In this document: piece after piece, positions 41,371 through 54,900 of the stretch | Layout of the letters: each line of letters starts with the position of its first letter | Position numbering within the stretch: the first letter of the stretch is position 1 | Origin: Amyelois transitella | Taxonomy: Eukaryota > Arthropoda > Insecta > Lepidoptera > Pyralidae | Direction: 5' to 3' | Assembly: GCF_032362555.1 (NCBI RefSeq) | Contig: NC_083507.1 | Span: 9,489,001 to 9,553,000 of the forward strand | Length of the DNA stretch: 64,000 nt | Program-made: the position numbers and the translations under genes | The notes under the pieces: generated by a model | Databases searched by the model: none | What the model was told of the DNA's origin: nothing | What the model saw: only the letters and a program-made list of their open reading frames with translations

Positions 41371-43328
41371 AATAGATAATATTTTGAGACGGAATTTCGG
41401 TACAATTTTTTAGGCGGTAAAAGAGACTGACAAACCGGTTATCTGCAGGGTCCGAGCAAGAGACAAGAAAATGAATGCTGACTAGGTTCTTTCTATTTGT
41501 TTTCATAAGGTTCACGTTATTTTTTAGATTTGTACTAGGTATTTCACTTTTTGTATGTGCAATTTGGTTTGGGGCCCTAGATGTTGACACTTGTCGAAAT
41601 AAACGCAAACGTCCTTTGTCGTTTGTAGGGGGAAATATTGCATGATATTTTATCATCTCGGTTGGGTATTTTAAACATCCACCATAACACAGACACAACG
41701 TGGTATTTCTAACGTCATGCGAATCACATTTTCGCGAACAGACATTATTTCGGTAGTAGTCCGAGATTATAGTTTTAAAGTCCGTTATGAAATAAATACA
41801 TAAATTTCTCGAACTTAACTTTCTTGATACTAGTATGTATAAATAAACATTCCTTCTAAACTTTCTCTATAAAATATATGGATGCCATTAATGCTCGAGA
41901 GTAGAATCTAATTTTATTTTAATAAGTTATTTTGTAATTAATTATCAAGTTCTACTCGTTGTCACCATTTTTTATATTAGCTTCACCTGTTATAATTTGA
42001 TTGCATTAGTTATTGCACTGGTTTCTTCCATTGCAGCAAGCAGGATACTAGTGACGTGCTAACACAGTTTTCAAAGGGTAGGCAAATTCATTATTTAAAT
42101 TGGAGACTGCCTGAAATTTCATTTACATACTTATATAATTTTTTGCGTTTAAGTCTAAAATTTGTTACATACGTTCATAGATTTTTTCATAGGGTTTTAA
42201 GGAATTACAGTATTACTATATTATTTGTTTGTACGCATGGAATGAAGAAAATGATAAATCTACAGACAGTTGCGACATAGTTTGTGTTTGTTATCTACGA
42301 ATGCACTTCTTTATTTTTTGGTAAGTTTATTCTTATTCCTGTGGCAGCACTATATATGTATGTCTTCGCTTTTCTGTGAATGAAAAAAAAAATTAAGTCA
42401 ATTTATGTATATTTTAAAGCGGTGAAGACCGCGGTTCCGAAAAACGATAAATCCCATTCTTTTAGTGCATCCCTACACTACGTGATATGAGGTTCCCTAA
42501 AGAAGTACATGCTAAATTTCAAATCTTTAGACCAGTCAGTTAGTTTAGTATCCTCTTTTCTATATTTATAACAAAATCGGTGCATTGTTGCTTTTGTTAA
42601 ATAAACACCACCAAGTAAACATTTTTGCTGTTGAGATGATGAAGAATGTTAAGATCTTTAGATCAATCACCCGCTTGCGTTACACCATTTAATTTTCGTC
42701 TTTCTTTCCTTTCTTTGTTTTGTGGCAATGAAAGTCTCGTCACATGACTTTACATTACGAACACTGGCACTTACGACTACATGACTTTTCTACATGGAAA
42801 GTAAATAAATCAAAATTATGTTAGTTGTTGCTTTGTAGACTGCTTTGCTTTTAATGTTTATTATTTGTCACAGTTGGTGATCGAATTTATTTCAAACATG
42901 TTTATCTATCGTTACCATCTTTAATTCAATTTACCTTTAATTCAATATAACGTTGTAAGTATAACAACAATGAAAATATAATTCCATAATCATATTAAAC
43001 ATCATTAACTGTTATTTATTGGATGTTATCGGCAATTTATCATGATAGTGGCTTTACATCAACGTTGAAATTATATCTATCACGTAAATAGCTTTTTATT
43101 TTAATTAATCTTAGTAATGTACTATCGCTCCGCATCTTCGTTTAAGTTTAAATAGGTACTTCGTTATTATCTTATGTTAAAAAAAATTACAAAATTTAAT
43201 TTTAAATAATATGACTGACTGACCAACGCCTAAGTAGTGATTAAAATTGTTGTCTCCTTTAACATAGTAAATTACTATTAGTAATACCCATTCTAACGAC
43301 CCATGAGACCCATGAGATGATACACAAA

Positions 43329-43447
43329 ATACCCGAAACCGCCGAGCAAAGAGTTATGAATGTGGATGAAGCAGAGGTCGTGGAAAGTGGAAAGATGTAG
43401 TCTTTGCCTACTCCTTCAGGAAAAAGGTGTGATTTTATGTATGTGTG
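43329..43447 (+). repeat. LINE-like element tail (family L1t)
   Basis: ACCCGAAACCGCCGAGC, AGAGTTATGAATGTGGATGA and GCCTACTCCTTCAGGAAAAA followed by GTGATTTTATGTATGTGTG. It is the last clear copy of this family before the SINE-poor stretch. Confidence 0.7.
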
Positions 43448-46400
43448 AATAAGATACAATTTTGATGTAAATGGTAAACAGACTACCATTTGGAACAATC
43501 GTAGTCCAATAAAATGTCATTGGTAACCACTTCTATTTAAAAAATAGCAGTATATCAGAAAAAAAAGCTATCAACAGTCAAATCAATATTTTATTCAGAA
43601 ATAAGGTCTTCGCAGACACTTTTTCACGTAATTATTGACCTGCAACTAAGATTCAAATTAATTCTGTTAAGATTACAGACGATAACTCAATGGATCAGTA
43701 GCCTCTATAAGTTCGACTGAAAGATAATATAAAAAATATATGCGCGTTCTTTCAGAAACAATCCTTTATATATATATATATAAACAAGTACAAATATTTT
43801 CAACCTGGCAATAACGGCACAGCAATAGTGTATAATGTATAAAGGTAGTGTGGAAAATCCTGCTCTTTTTTGTCATAGCAAATGGAGAGGTAGCATTACC
43901 GTTAGCGTTTTTGAGTCGGGGACTCTGGGTACGCGTGCCCCGCTAACGAGCGACTATCTCCGGCCCTGTTCCCACGGCGCGCGTCTACGAGGAAGCAATA
44001 AACCTATACCTTAACTGCACATACCATTACCGATTGTAACGGCATACGCTGTGATAGAATCGGCAGCCAGCCATCTGCCGACGTCGCTATATGTCAATAA
44101 CGTCTTATCGAATTGGCGTACCGACCCGCTGGTACCGAGGAGACCCGGTTTCGTAACCTTTTTCGAAGAACTACAATACAATACCGATACAACGTGCGTT
44201 CAAATAAGTTGCATGCCGTGCTCATTGCTTTCTTGTTGATGTACTTTTTTATTCCGTGTGAATGGATTCATTAGGATAGCAAGAGCCTATTGGAGTAAAA
44301 AATTTGTTTATTTTTTTTATTTGAATTCTCAAACTAAAAATCTTTTTAAAACTTTATCTTTAAGTAAACAGCAACAAATAAAATATTTTTAGTGTCTTAA
44401 GAAAAAAATAAATGTTACCTGATATGTTACAAGACGTATAAAAGATATCTTTCGTTCGCGCGTTTCACCGCAAATTTATGATACCATGCTAATTTACGTA
44501 ATAACCCCGCTGGATTGCTTACACTGTTATATCAGTTCAACGGGTAAGATTACCTAAGTAGTGATTTCTTTTAGTTTAAAAAATAATTGCAAATATACCA
44601 TTTGTTTATCAAAAGTTTATTTGGTACCAAACAAGCAAAACCATAACGGCATATTTTCCGATTGCGAGTTACGGAGGCAGTATCTGGCAAGATTGCGGGG
44701 TCGTTGAACTATACAACGACAGTTCTGTTGTTACCGGCATTGTTCGATGCCTGCAATTCGTGTGAAAACAGCAATCTAGGTTACAGTGTGGCTGCATGGC
44801 AATACACAATTGAACTTCTTAGACACGCTCTTTGTAGCCCACACCTTGTCAGTTGACTACTTCGATTTGTAACTAGTTTTTCGTACATGAAGTAGTTACG
44901 GATGCAATTGTTTTCGGGGCCGATGTTATCTTCCTAATTCCAGTGGAGATATACATAATTAACGGACGTTCACTTGACTATTCATTACTGGCAATTAATT
45001 CCCGCGGGTTGTGCTCCGCGGCGCTGAGATCGACCTCGTGGGAAATTAAACTGTGTGCGGGCCGTCTTCTGCCGCCCGCCGCCGCCTCTCGCCTCGCCGC
45101 CCCACCTTCACATATGAACACTTTCTCTAAAAGATTTCCCGATTTTTCTAGGTGCATTCTACCTCGTTGCGACAGACCCATTCGTAACATAATCAAGGAA
45201 AATCTTACACGAGAGCATGAGAATTTGTTCTAATTTTTCCCATCGTATTCCTTTCTCATTGTGACACCGTCACACGTCCGTGATTCACAGCTTATTTTAA
45301 TAATTAAACGAGTATTGAAATTAGTTTGCAGCTTGTGTTGTGAGCCCACGTGAGTGGTTCATTAAATATGAAACCGTAATCAGTGTTGCTCGCAGCGTCC
45401 CTCGGTCGCGCACCGTAGAATCGCATGTTCGTTTCTGTTACGCACTTATTCCCACCAAAATAACGAGTGGATATAGATTTCTTGTTCGAATTACATTAAC
45501 AGTTATAATTTTGGTTATTAGGCTCATCTTAACATTAAACTTTCTTGAAATAAAATTTGATAATTATTCTCTTGGAAATACTTCGTGTTTAAATCCGTGA
45601 CAAATTGAGCGCGTTGCAATTTTCGTGACTACGCTTTCTTTCGCCTTGGCGAAAGAGGCACCGCAGCAAATGTTGCAACTTGGTGAACGAACTGCTGCCG
45701 CGAATCGGATCGGAATCGCTCAGCCGCGCCCGATTGCGCCGCCACGCATCACTGAGCGCGGAGAAATTGAAGTGTTAGGACCGCTAGAATACCCGCTCCA
45801 AGACTTGCAAGCGCTTGCAAAACTTCGCGTTTAATTGTCCCGTGCTCGCGAACCCCAAATTGCGGGGAGTTCATCGCAACGTTAATTTCGTTGCGCACGA
45901 ATACACCACGACTGGGCTGTGGCAGAATAATTATATAACCTTAAAGTTAATGAAGAAATACTTTGTTGGTACCGAGAACGATGTTTGCTCAAAGAACGAT
46001 CTCTGTAAGCCTGAGGGCGCTCAGCTTAAGCTGCCCGTGTCGTCCGCGCCGCGGTTATGAGATTATTCTCGCTTTGACGGCCTGGCTCGTCCGTATGCAC
46101 CGCGTTGCGCTTTTAACGTTGCTTGTTTCGCCTACATTCATAATCTTAATTGGTTGTTTCATGACTTCGTGCTAGTTTGCTCATTATACAAATCCAATTT
46201 GGTAGAATTGTAAATAAATACATTCGACGTGTCATTTCTTTACATTTGACCTGCATTATTTTCGGCGCAAATTTACTAATCTATCATACGTTTGTTCCCT
46301 CTTAACCCATTAAAATTGCTTAAATGGCTGTAAATGCGGCTTTTTGAGAAAAGTTTTAATGAAAATAAGCAATGTTTAGTTGTTCAGTCACCTTGATCAT

Positions 46401-48829
46401 ACCTTATCATTCTTTTACGGTTGCAGTTCGCTGCAAACCTTTGGGACTTCGATTAAATATCGACAGAAATGAATTTTGACTGCTTAGATTGTGTTGATAG
46501 ATGCAATTTGTCGGCAGCGGTTGCACCGGAGATAAGAGCAGCCTTATTGCCGGCGCCGCGCCTCCTCCGCTAACTAACGCCTTATTAAACTTCAACAACG
46601 CGCCGCTGATCACTTCACCTTCTTGTTTACTCTCTAAACTTAGATTAATCGCTCGCCTCGCTACCTATGTGCGCAATTTATTTTCGTCCATTCGAAATTG
46701 CTTCCAACTATTTTATTTATACAATTATTTGACTTAATTATTAACTCATAGGTTCTGGCGCCTACCTTGGTGCACAACAGCGTTTCGAATTCAGATTATC
46801 AGTTACTCATATTCGGACCAAAACCATGACTAATTCCCATCGTCGAACACTTTATGACTCTTTCACACAGTAATAAGATCTCATTCACTTACAGAAAAAA
46901 GCAAATATTGGATATTTAGTGATCATTGACGCGTCCCCGTGCGTGCGTAGCAGCTTTGTGTAGCGTTTTGTTTTTGTCCTTGGTGGGAAATGATGCTAAT
47001 GGCTGTTTGTCTATTGTCAATGCCTTTTTATGTAACTTTCTATCCGTCACTGCTTTGTCTGCTTATCACAATTGTCGAAGTCATGTGTTTTGAACGAAGA
47101 GTACCTTATTTCATACAATTATTACTATTGTTATTATGGTTTGTCAAAAGTTTAGTGCAGTTTTTAATTTGTATTATCTGATTTAAATCTTCCTGTAAAA
47201 GAAATATATATATTTATTTTGATGTATTCACCAAAGAATGCAATGTAAGCTATGTGGAGGAACAAAGGAAGTCATTTAAACCGCCGCTTCGTTGGCGTGA
47301 CAGTCACGCGACCTACTACTCCGTGTGGACTATCTATTGTTTTATTCTAGTGCCTCTCGTAGGGTTGAATTCGTAATTCAAATACCATTGGAATGATAGT
47401 GCTTGACTTTGAACTAAACTAGTAATCAGATAAATCTGCTACCTGCTAGGGCTGTTATAATAATGTCGCAGTGGTTTGCATCCTAGGTTATATTAATAAT
47501 GTTGCGGTTTCATAGCGCGGTTTGTTGACACAGGGGCGAGTCGCAAACTCCCGTGAAACATTGGCTACGTCGCCAAGGCACTGACACGCACAATAGCCAC
47601 TGTGTTTGCTTGCTCGCCTCGGTTGTTGTGCTGTTGTGCGCTTTGCTACAACAACAGCTATGAGCAATTGCTGTGTGACGCCGTGGTCAGAAACGTGATT
47701 AAATTTCCAACCACATCACTATTTCATGCGTGCCGTGTGGGCCTTTGTCGTGTTGCATTATGCCGACGCAGTATTTCCTTAAACCGCAATGTAGACAGTT
47801 TCACTGATTTTACATTGACTTGTAGTTTTGTGACTTATAGGTATGAATAATTAATAAATAACTTCAACTCCTTCTGAGTGGCTGTGCGCAATATAATAAC
47901 CGAAACGTATTTTTGATCCTTCGGGAGTATGTTTGTAAATAGGTTTTCAAATTTTTTTTAAAATGATAGTTTCAAAAGTGACGCTTTGTAAAATTATTGT
48001 TAAAATCAATTCCTTGTAACCTACATAAAGTACCTGTTGTGCCCGCGCCAAAGGGAGGTCTCTTTATATTTGTCGCAAATCTAAGGCAAGGATTTGTCGA
48101 GACGACCCGCGGCCCTCGCCAGGATTTGCCGTGACAGCATCGGCACATCCCGGCTTATTGCCGGGAACCCTGATTAATGAGATGATCCCAGTGTGGAGGC
48201 GATGCCGCAGACCCTACTCAAATGGATCATTTAAAAAATGATTATTGTTTTGTGGAAATGAGTAGAACTGTTTAAATGCTTAAAATATATCGCCATTTCC
48301 ACAAAGCAGAGTAATAAAACTCCCAAAAGAACGCACAAGCACTTTCGATGTGACGATGATTTTAGTTGTAATTTCTTCTCCAAACCACTAGCCCAGCGCG
48401 TAGTCTTACTAGTAGAACTATCGCTAATAAATTAAGCCAAAAAATATTCAAAACCAAAATATTCCTTGCTCCTTTACAAAGCCCTTAGCTGGTAATTGTT
48501 TATTTTGCCATGGTCGTTACGAAACCCTTTTCTTCTAGGTGGCCCTTGAACTGGGTAAACTGTTGATTGTTAATAGAATTGGGGTCGGAAATTTACAATG
48601 GGGCACGTAGAAGCATAACACGTTTCGTTTTCACGTGCTCAAGTAACTTGGATACAGGGTTGAATGATTAGGGCGACTAGTTCATTGATATTCTTGGAAA
48701 AAACAACTTTTCAATATGTACCGTACTTTTAATAACAGTTTCCGTCAAAATTAATTTGTTAAACAAAAGTCATAAAAAAACCTGTGCCGGAAACGCGTCT
48801 GTAAAATGAATATACATACACCATATAAT

Positions 48830-48965
48830 CACGGTTTTTATTTACTTTAAGGGGTAGAAAATGTTGAAATGCGACGTTCAGCAGTATGACTAATGATGGA
48901 ATTGACATTAAAATAGTGACGCGTTGCTAGCCTTTTGGTGGGCTAGAATTAAGATTCTTCTTTTC
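48830..48965 (-). repeat. Worn family S3 fragment
   Basis: TTTAAGGGGTAGAAAATGTT, GATGGAATTGACATTAAAAT and GTGACGCGTTGCTAGCC recall the S3 order of blocks, strongly diverged. Confidence 0.5.
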
Positions 48966-51900
48966 TTTAAGGAGTTTATCAGCTTTGCAGCCTTGCTGTT
49001 GTTAAACATTCTCAAAATTCATTCCTTATTTAAATGTAAACCCCTAGGTATTGTTACGGTTGCGAAAAAACAACAAAAACATATTGTTTGTAATTAAGCA
49101 CGCTGTCTTTTGTTGTCAATTATAGTACCTACTTTTTATAAGTAACCACCCACCCATGCCTCGTATATAAAATTGTAAGTGGTAGGTTTTGTAAGTTTTT
49201 TTTAAAGTTTTCTATTATAATATTATTGAAACAACCTCGTGTCTTGTAAAATATCTTTAAGAGGGTGACGAAGTTTGTGTCACGTCACGAGTCACCGATC
49301 TGTGACATTTAAAGTTCATGTTGATATTTGCACGAGGAGCACCCCGTTCCGCCGATCCATAACAATGAATCTTTTCTTTCATTGCATACATACATATCTA
49401 TTGTCCTTTCAGCGCGATGGCCTTTGGTGGTATTTCACCGGGGCTCTGGTTGAAATAAAAAAAAAACAAGTTAGATCACAGAAGGCTTTTTATTCGTCAA
49501 GCCAGTGTAAAGCTCTGAAATAATAAACAAAAAAAAGTTTTAGGCGGAGCAATCGCATTTAGTTAAGCCAATGAGCAGAATCGCAGTAATTTGGTGGTGG
49601 CTTCAGATTTGTGTCGCCTAATTAGCTGAGCTTTTTGGATGTCCCAGCACCCGCGCCGTGCAGCCGGTCAAAGGATTCGCCACTCATTACCCGCGTTGTT
49701 GGCTACCATCGCTAGCCAAACCGCAGCTCGTAGTCATTTTAATTAACTACGTTCCACCTTCGATATATTACATACATAGAAATGATTTCGACGGTACATA
49801 ATAGAAAACTATTTTGTCATCCAGAAATAACTTGTTAAAATCAAAAATAATAAGTGACCGAAAGATAGAACCGTTAACATTCAACAAAATTGTCTTTTAG
49901 TTAACAAAACGGTGATACTTTTGTCAATTTTCCACACTACAAAGTTCTAAACTTTAATTGAGAATACACATGCAATTTGAAAGCTTATTGAACATAGATT
50001 TCGTTGTATCGGGGATCTAAATTTTAATTTATTCATAATGTAATAGTGGAGATAGGGCGGCAGTCACGGAATAGACACGGGCAAGCAGTGCGATGCGATG
50101 TTCGCAGTAGGCGCGATAACATCGCGTGAGAGGCGGGGTGCGCGGCACGCTCCGCTGCACGCCCCGCCGACTCCGCTGGACGATACGTCACGCTGCGTTA
50201 ATAGTCGCCAGGCACGCTACACGCTACAATCGGCTATCTGCACTGTTACCGTCTAAAATTTAAAGCTAAACTTATCTTGACTTGGATAATATAAATTATC
50301 ATAATAGGTATCTATTTATACTTGAAAGAGCTAAACTAAGCTTTGATGGCAATTTGTAAGTTGTAAACCGGATGATTTCGTGAAAGTATCACACTCACTC
50401 AGGTAACTGATGAAATTGCTACTAAGTCGTTTGGTTTGTACATCGTATTTAAATCGATCTTTTAAGATTAAGCAGCCTTACAAATCGAAGGACTGTCAGG
50501 AATAGGTAAAGAGTTCTTGAAAACAGAAAAAGTGCACATATGAATTACTGTACCTTTTTCGTGTGATTAGCTGTATTCATTTGGGTATTAAGTTAATTGG
50601 ACATAAATAAATGGAGAAAAATCCTAACTTAACATCGATGTATATCAAATTATCAACAAAGTTAACAGTCAAAAGCCTTATCAGATTGTGACAGTGTTTT
50701 GTATGATTTACATGATTTGAATGGATAGAAACTATGATAATTTGTTATTCGATTGTAAACGCTTTGTTTTCGTATACATAAGTTTGTCGATATGTGAACA
50801 ATAACGTAACGTAACCGGGTTAAAATCCCACTTCCCTTGTCGTTAGTATAGGAATTAGAATTGTATTAAGAGTAAAATTATCATACCGATGCTCTTATGG
50901 TGTATCAAATTATAAAAAGAAAATCTTATCCGAAAAAGTTCAGCTACTGAATGTAAATCCATAATCTATGCTGAATAAGACGAATGGGAGTCGCCGTGTA
51001 ATTACGTGACTTTCCTGCTTCTGGACCTAAGATCACAGGCGGTAACCGAGTTTCTCCTCACAAAGAACCGACAGGGTCTTTTATATCCCGGTAAGTTCTT
51101 TAATTTCATAATTCTCTATAATATCATGCCTGATTAATTAATATCTGCCTTGTATAATTTAGAATTGATCGAAAAACATTGTCGACAAAGCTATAAGGTT
51201 TCCTTGATAAACAATTAAATGGACGCATAGTTTACTATTGTAACTTTATATGTGGGCGTATATCGTGCGGGCAGATGGTCGCCGTTTGCGCTTTGTACAT
51301 CATGGTTCTGATTAAACTTAATTAACTGAAGCCATTTACACGCGGCAGGGACGCCGTCGCATCGCGGCGTGCGTGTAGCGGTACCGAACATATGGTATCG
51401 GTCACCGACATTCACAGTAAAACCTATGAAGTGCATAACCTGCATTATTTTCCGCGATGTCGAATGACTCTTCAATCCATTTGGTATTTCAGCATTGCGC
51501 CAAGTCACTTGAAATGTATTGGGGGCGATTCGCTCAGGGAGATAACATCGGCTACGTATAGTATCGTTCTCCAGGAAACTGATTGGGGATGGCAGCAAGG
51601 CCCCTATTCTAGGTCGGTGGCGAGGCGGTATCCCGGCTGCGCTACCACTAGGTCGGTGGAGACCGCGAGATTTATCGCGCGCCCGCACGCAGCTGGCGCA
51701 CTGCCCATTGCCCTAACGCCCTTTTATCACTGAGTAAAACAACTCCGTCGCGTTAATTTGTTTGTTCTGACGCGACCGAGCTAATGAATCGCCCCGGGTG
51801 GAACCCATGTCCACGGCCCCTGCCGAATTAGACGTTTACACCCTTAAATTGTTACAACCTTCAAATAAAGCGTTAAACGCAATGTTTAATCTGTTGTTAT

Positions 51901-54900
51901 TGCGGTTCTGTAAAGAGTCCTGATTGGATTCAGAATAAGCGCTGTATATTTAATTTACGATAATTTGACTTCGCGGCTCCATATATCTGTCAGTTGTTTC
52001 AATTATATTGCACAGTAGCGTAAATGTGTATCCTGGTGGCTATTTAGTTGTTAAAATGTAGAGCGCACTGATTTAGCACGCGTGAATCAGACTAGCTCAG
52101 GTGAGGTCGCATTCCGCCGCGCGCGCCCTACCTGCGCGCCCGAAATACTCTTGCGCACGCCCGCCCGCCCGCCCGCGTTCGCATCTACTTTGATTATTTT
52201 CAGCAGATACTCTATCTTTGCATAAACATTTTTGGTTTTGGTAGCTTTTGAAGTTTACACTAAATTAATCGCAGTAGTATATTTATATTCCGAATTAAAT
52301 ATTTATTTACATTAATTTAGTAAATAAGAGTCAATTTAAAAATATTTGGGAATTAAGAGTGACGTGTTGTTGACGACTTCGGTTTATAAACAGATTATAG
52401 ACTTATTAACTTAATACCAGAGTACCTATTTAAATATTCTTATTTTTCATATTATCTGTTATTCAATATTTACCGATTTTAGGTATATTAAAGTAAATTA
52501 AAGTATAAACGATTTCTTCGTTTTGTTTGGTTCACCACTTAATTAGGTACCGCTCGTAAAACTGTCTTCCTCATCTTATATTTACCGCGTTTGCCCTTTT
52601 TATTATCCGATTACATGGGCGGCGCGGTTTGCAAAGCGTTTTCAGCGCGAGGGGAGCAGTTTCATTTGTTTCTTCAGAAATTACTTCGGACAATCTTGTA
52701 CCTCGAACACCCTCTTTTACTGCGAGAGAAACAACTTATTCAGGCGAATATATATTAACGTGTAATTAGCTAAGATTGTTGTCAAATTCTCTCGCCGTGT
52801 CAAATCTCATAATTAATGTTCGCTCCGATATGATTACGGTTGGTCACAGTTTATCAGAGCTCCTATGGGAGAAACTGGTGCGATATGTATAGGTAAAATA
52901 CGCATTTCCACTGCGTTAGCAGTTATTTATTTCGCTTCTATGAGTGCGAACCTTGTATTTAACTCATTCGGTTGGAAGCGCGAGAGATTCGTGGATGTAG
53001 TCGTACATGTTTGATGATCGGCATAGGTGGAATGGTGTAGCATAGCAGTGTGGCGTTGGTTTGCAATTAGCATGGCACTCGACGCGTCGCCCGCAACCCG
53101 TGGCGGACTACACTCGTATGTCGCCGCGCAAATTAAAACGCACCACTTGACCAGATCGCGTCCTCAAACTGAAATTCGTTCATTGACTAGGTATGAATCC
53201 TTTAACATTTTTCATGTCGTGCTGAAGTTCACGACTTAGGTTTAAAGTAGATAACGTTAATATCATAAGCGTATATTATTATATTACAGATCAAAAGTAA
53301 AGGTGTATTAGATAGTTACAATACAGAGTTGCTGAAAATTTTTCATCTGTTAGGTGATATAAAGGATACACCTTTATTTGGGTTGTTTCCAACTTGTTGG
53401 GCATAAGACTGTAAGACTGAAAGATTTGTGGTTGGGCTCGGCTGGTTCCGAGGTGAGGTCCCGCGGGTGCGCCTCTTCGTAATTGAGAGTGCCCGCGGGC
53501 CGATAATTGTGGCAGCCTAGCCGCGAGCCCGTGCCGCATCTAAATCATGCCGTTACTCTCCATTACCTCATAATACCAAATTGACTCGCGAGAATTCTTT
53601 TGTTAGTGTTGGCTTTTGTTTCATTATACGCCTTTTATTAATGGGTTTCTTGAAATAACTTTCACGAGCATGACACCATTCTGTCTAAGCAGTAAAATTA
53701 TTTAATCTATGAGTCGTCGCTAAACTTCCAAAAGCTTGTTTTCTTCGCATTAGGATGTCGAGGGTGAGGGTTACGCCACTCGTCACGACAAGGACGTCAA
53801 TGTAGTAAAGACATGCGAACTCTTTAAAACAAACTATCTGTCTATAAAACAGAAAAAAGGTGTGCGATAAAACGATCGCGTGACTTAACTCGCACCATAG
53901 CGCTAGGGAATGCCTTGATTAGTCGAGACGTTACTACACCAAAACAAAGGTCTGCCAAAAAGTTGTATATATTGTATAATAAATACGTTACTATAGACGT
54001 AGAGTACGCCGCCACGAATATGTACTGTTATTGAAAACTGATGGGAAGCCTACGATATTTGCCATTTTCCTTAAATGCATTCAATATAGTTTAAAATTTG
54101 AGTGCCTAGGAAAGTGGTACCAGCGGTTAGCTGGCACTATAAGCTTATCGGTGTGACGTCAGTCCAGGGGCGGTGCCGACGTAGAAGCATGTAGATCGCG
54201 AAATTGATTGCATGCTATCAGATGGGGCGCGGGTTCTTCGCTAGCGTTTAATACGGGCGTCCACAACTCTGCACGCGATGCTTTTGACAGGAGATGGGCC
54301 GCGCCCCATCGACCTGCTGGTAATTACCGCCAACCCGTGTGCAGCGGCGACGTCGCCGGCTTCCAACTCCTGTGATTATTATACGCCACCCGGCACATTG
54401 CAAACACTTCACTAAACTCAACTCACCTTTTCTATCATATGTACAAAAAAAGTTTAATTACAATTTTTGTGTAACTCTATGGTATTGTGCTAATTAGACT
54501 TTCCTTTCAACCGACGTTTAAATTGTTAACAATTTGCAGTAATATTGAAACTGGGAAACAATCAAGTGGTTTCTTTTGATCATTAGTTGAAGTGTCGATG
54601 TTGCGACATAAATTGAAAAGGTTTGTTTTAATGATTTGGGTGGGTGAGTGGCGGACTGGCGGGGCTCCCTTAATTTGATTGGCGCGGGTGGGTAGAGCGA
54701 AGACCCGCGCTGCGCCGCGTCCGACCTGTGCTAATTGCCCAGCGCAATATAGAAACAATGACAAAACTTAGGAAAACCTCGACCGCCACCCGACCCTCGA
54801 CGTCTCGCTCTTTTATTTGAAATTCACTTAACCAGCTCGCAGATTGTTATTCAGACAAGTTACAGCTAACGTTATGAAAACAACAACTCGATTAGTTATG

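Noticed and set aside
42030-42068. Possible pumilio exon after a TTCCATTGCAG acceptor
   Set aside because: In the required phase 0 it reads QAGY and stops; other acceptors give no Pumilio-like sequence and no good donor. A short alternative end cannot be excluded, but nothing supports it.
45625-45834. 69-codon plus-strand frame in a GC-rich patch
   Set aside because: It begins with GTG rather than ATG, has no donor or acceptor at sensible places, and no domain is recognisable. Kept only as part of a GC island.
51215-51688. 157-codon minus-strand frame as a gene
   Set aside because: No ATG context, splice signals or family; the opposite strand is also open, which points to base composition.
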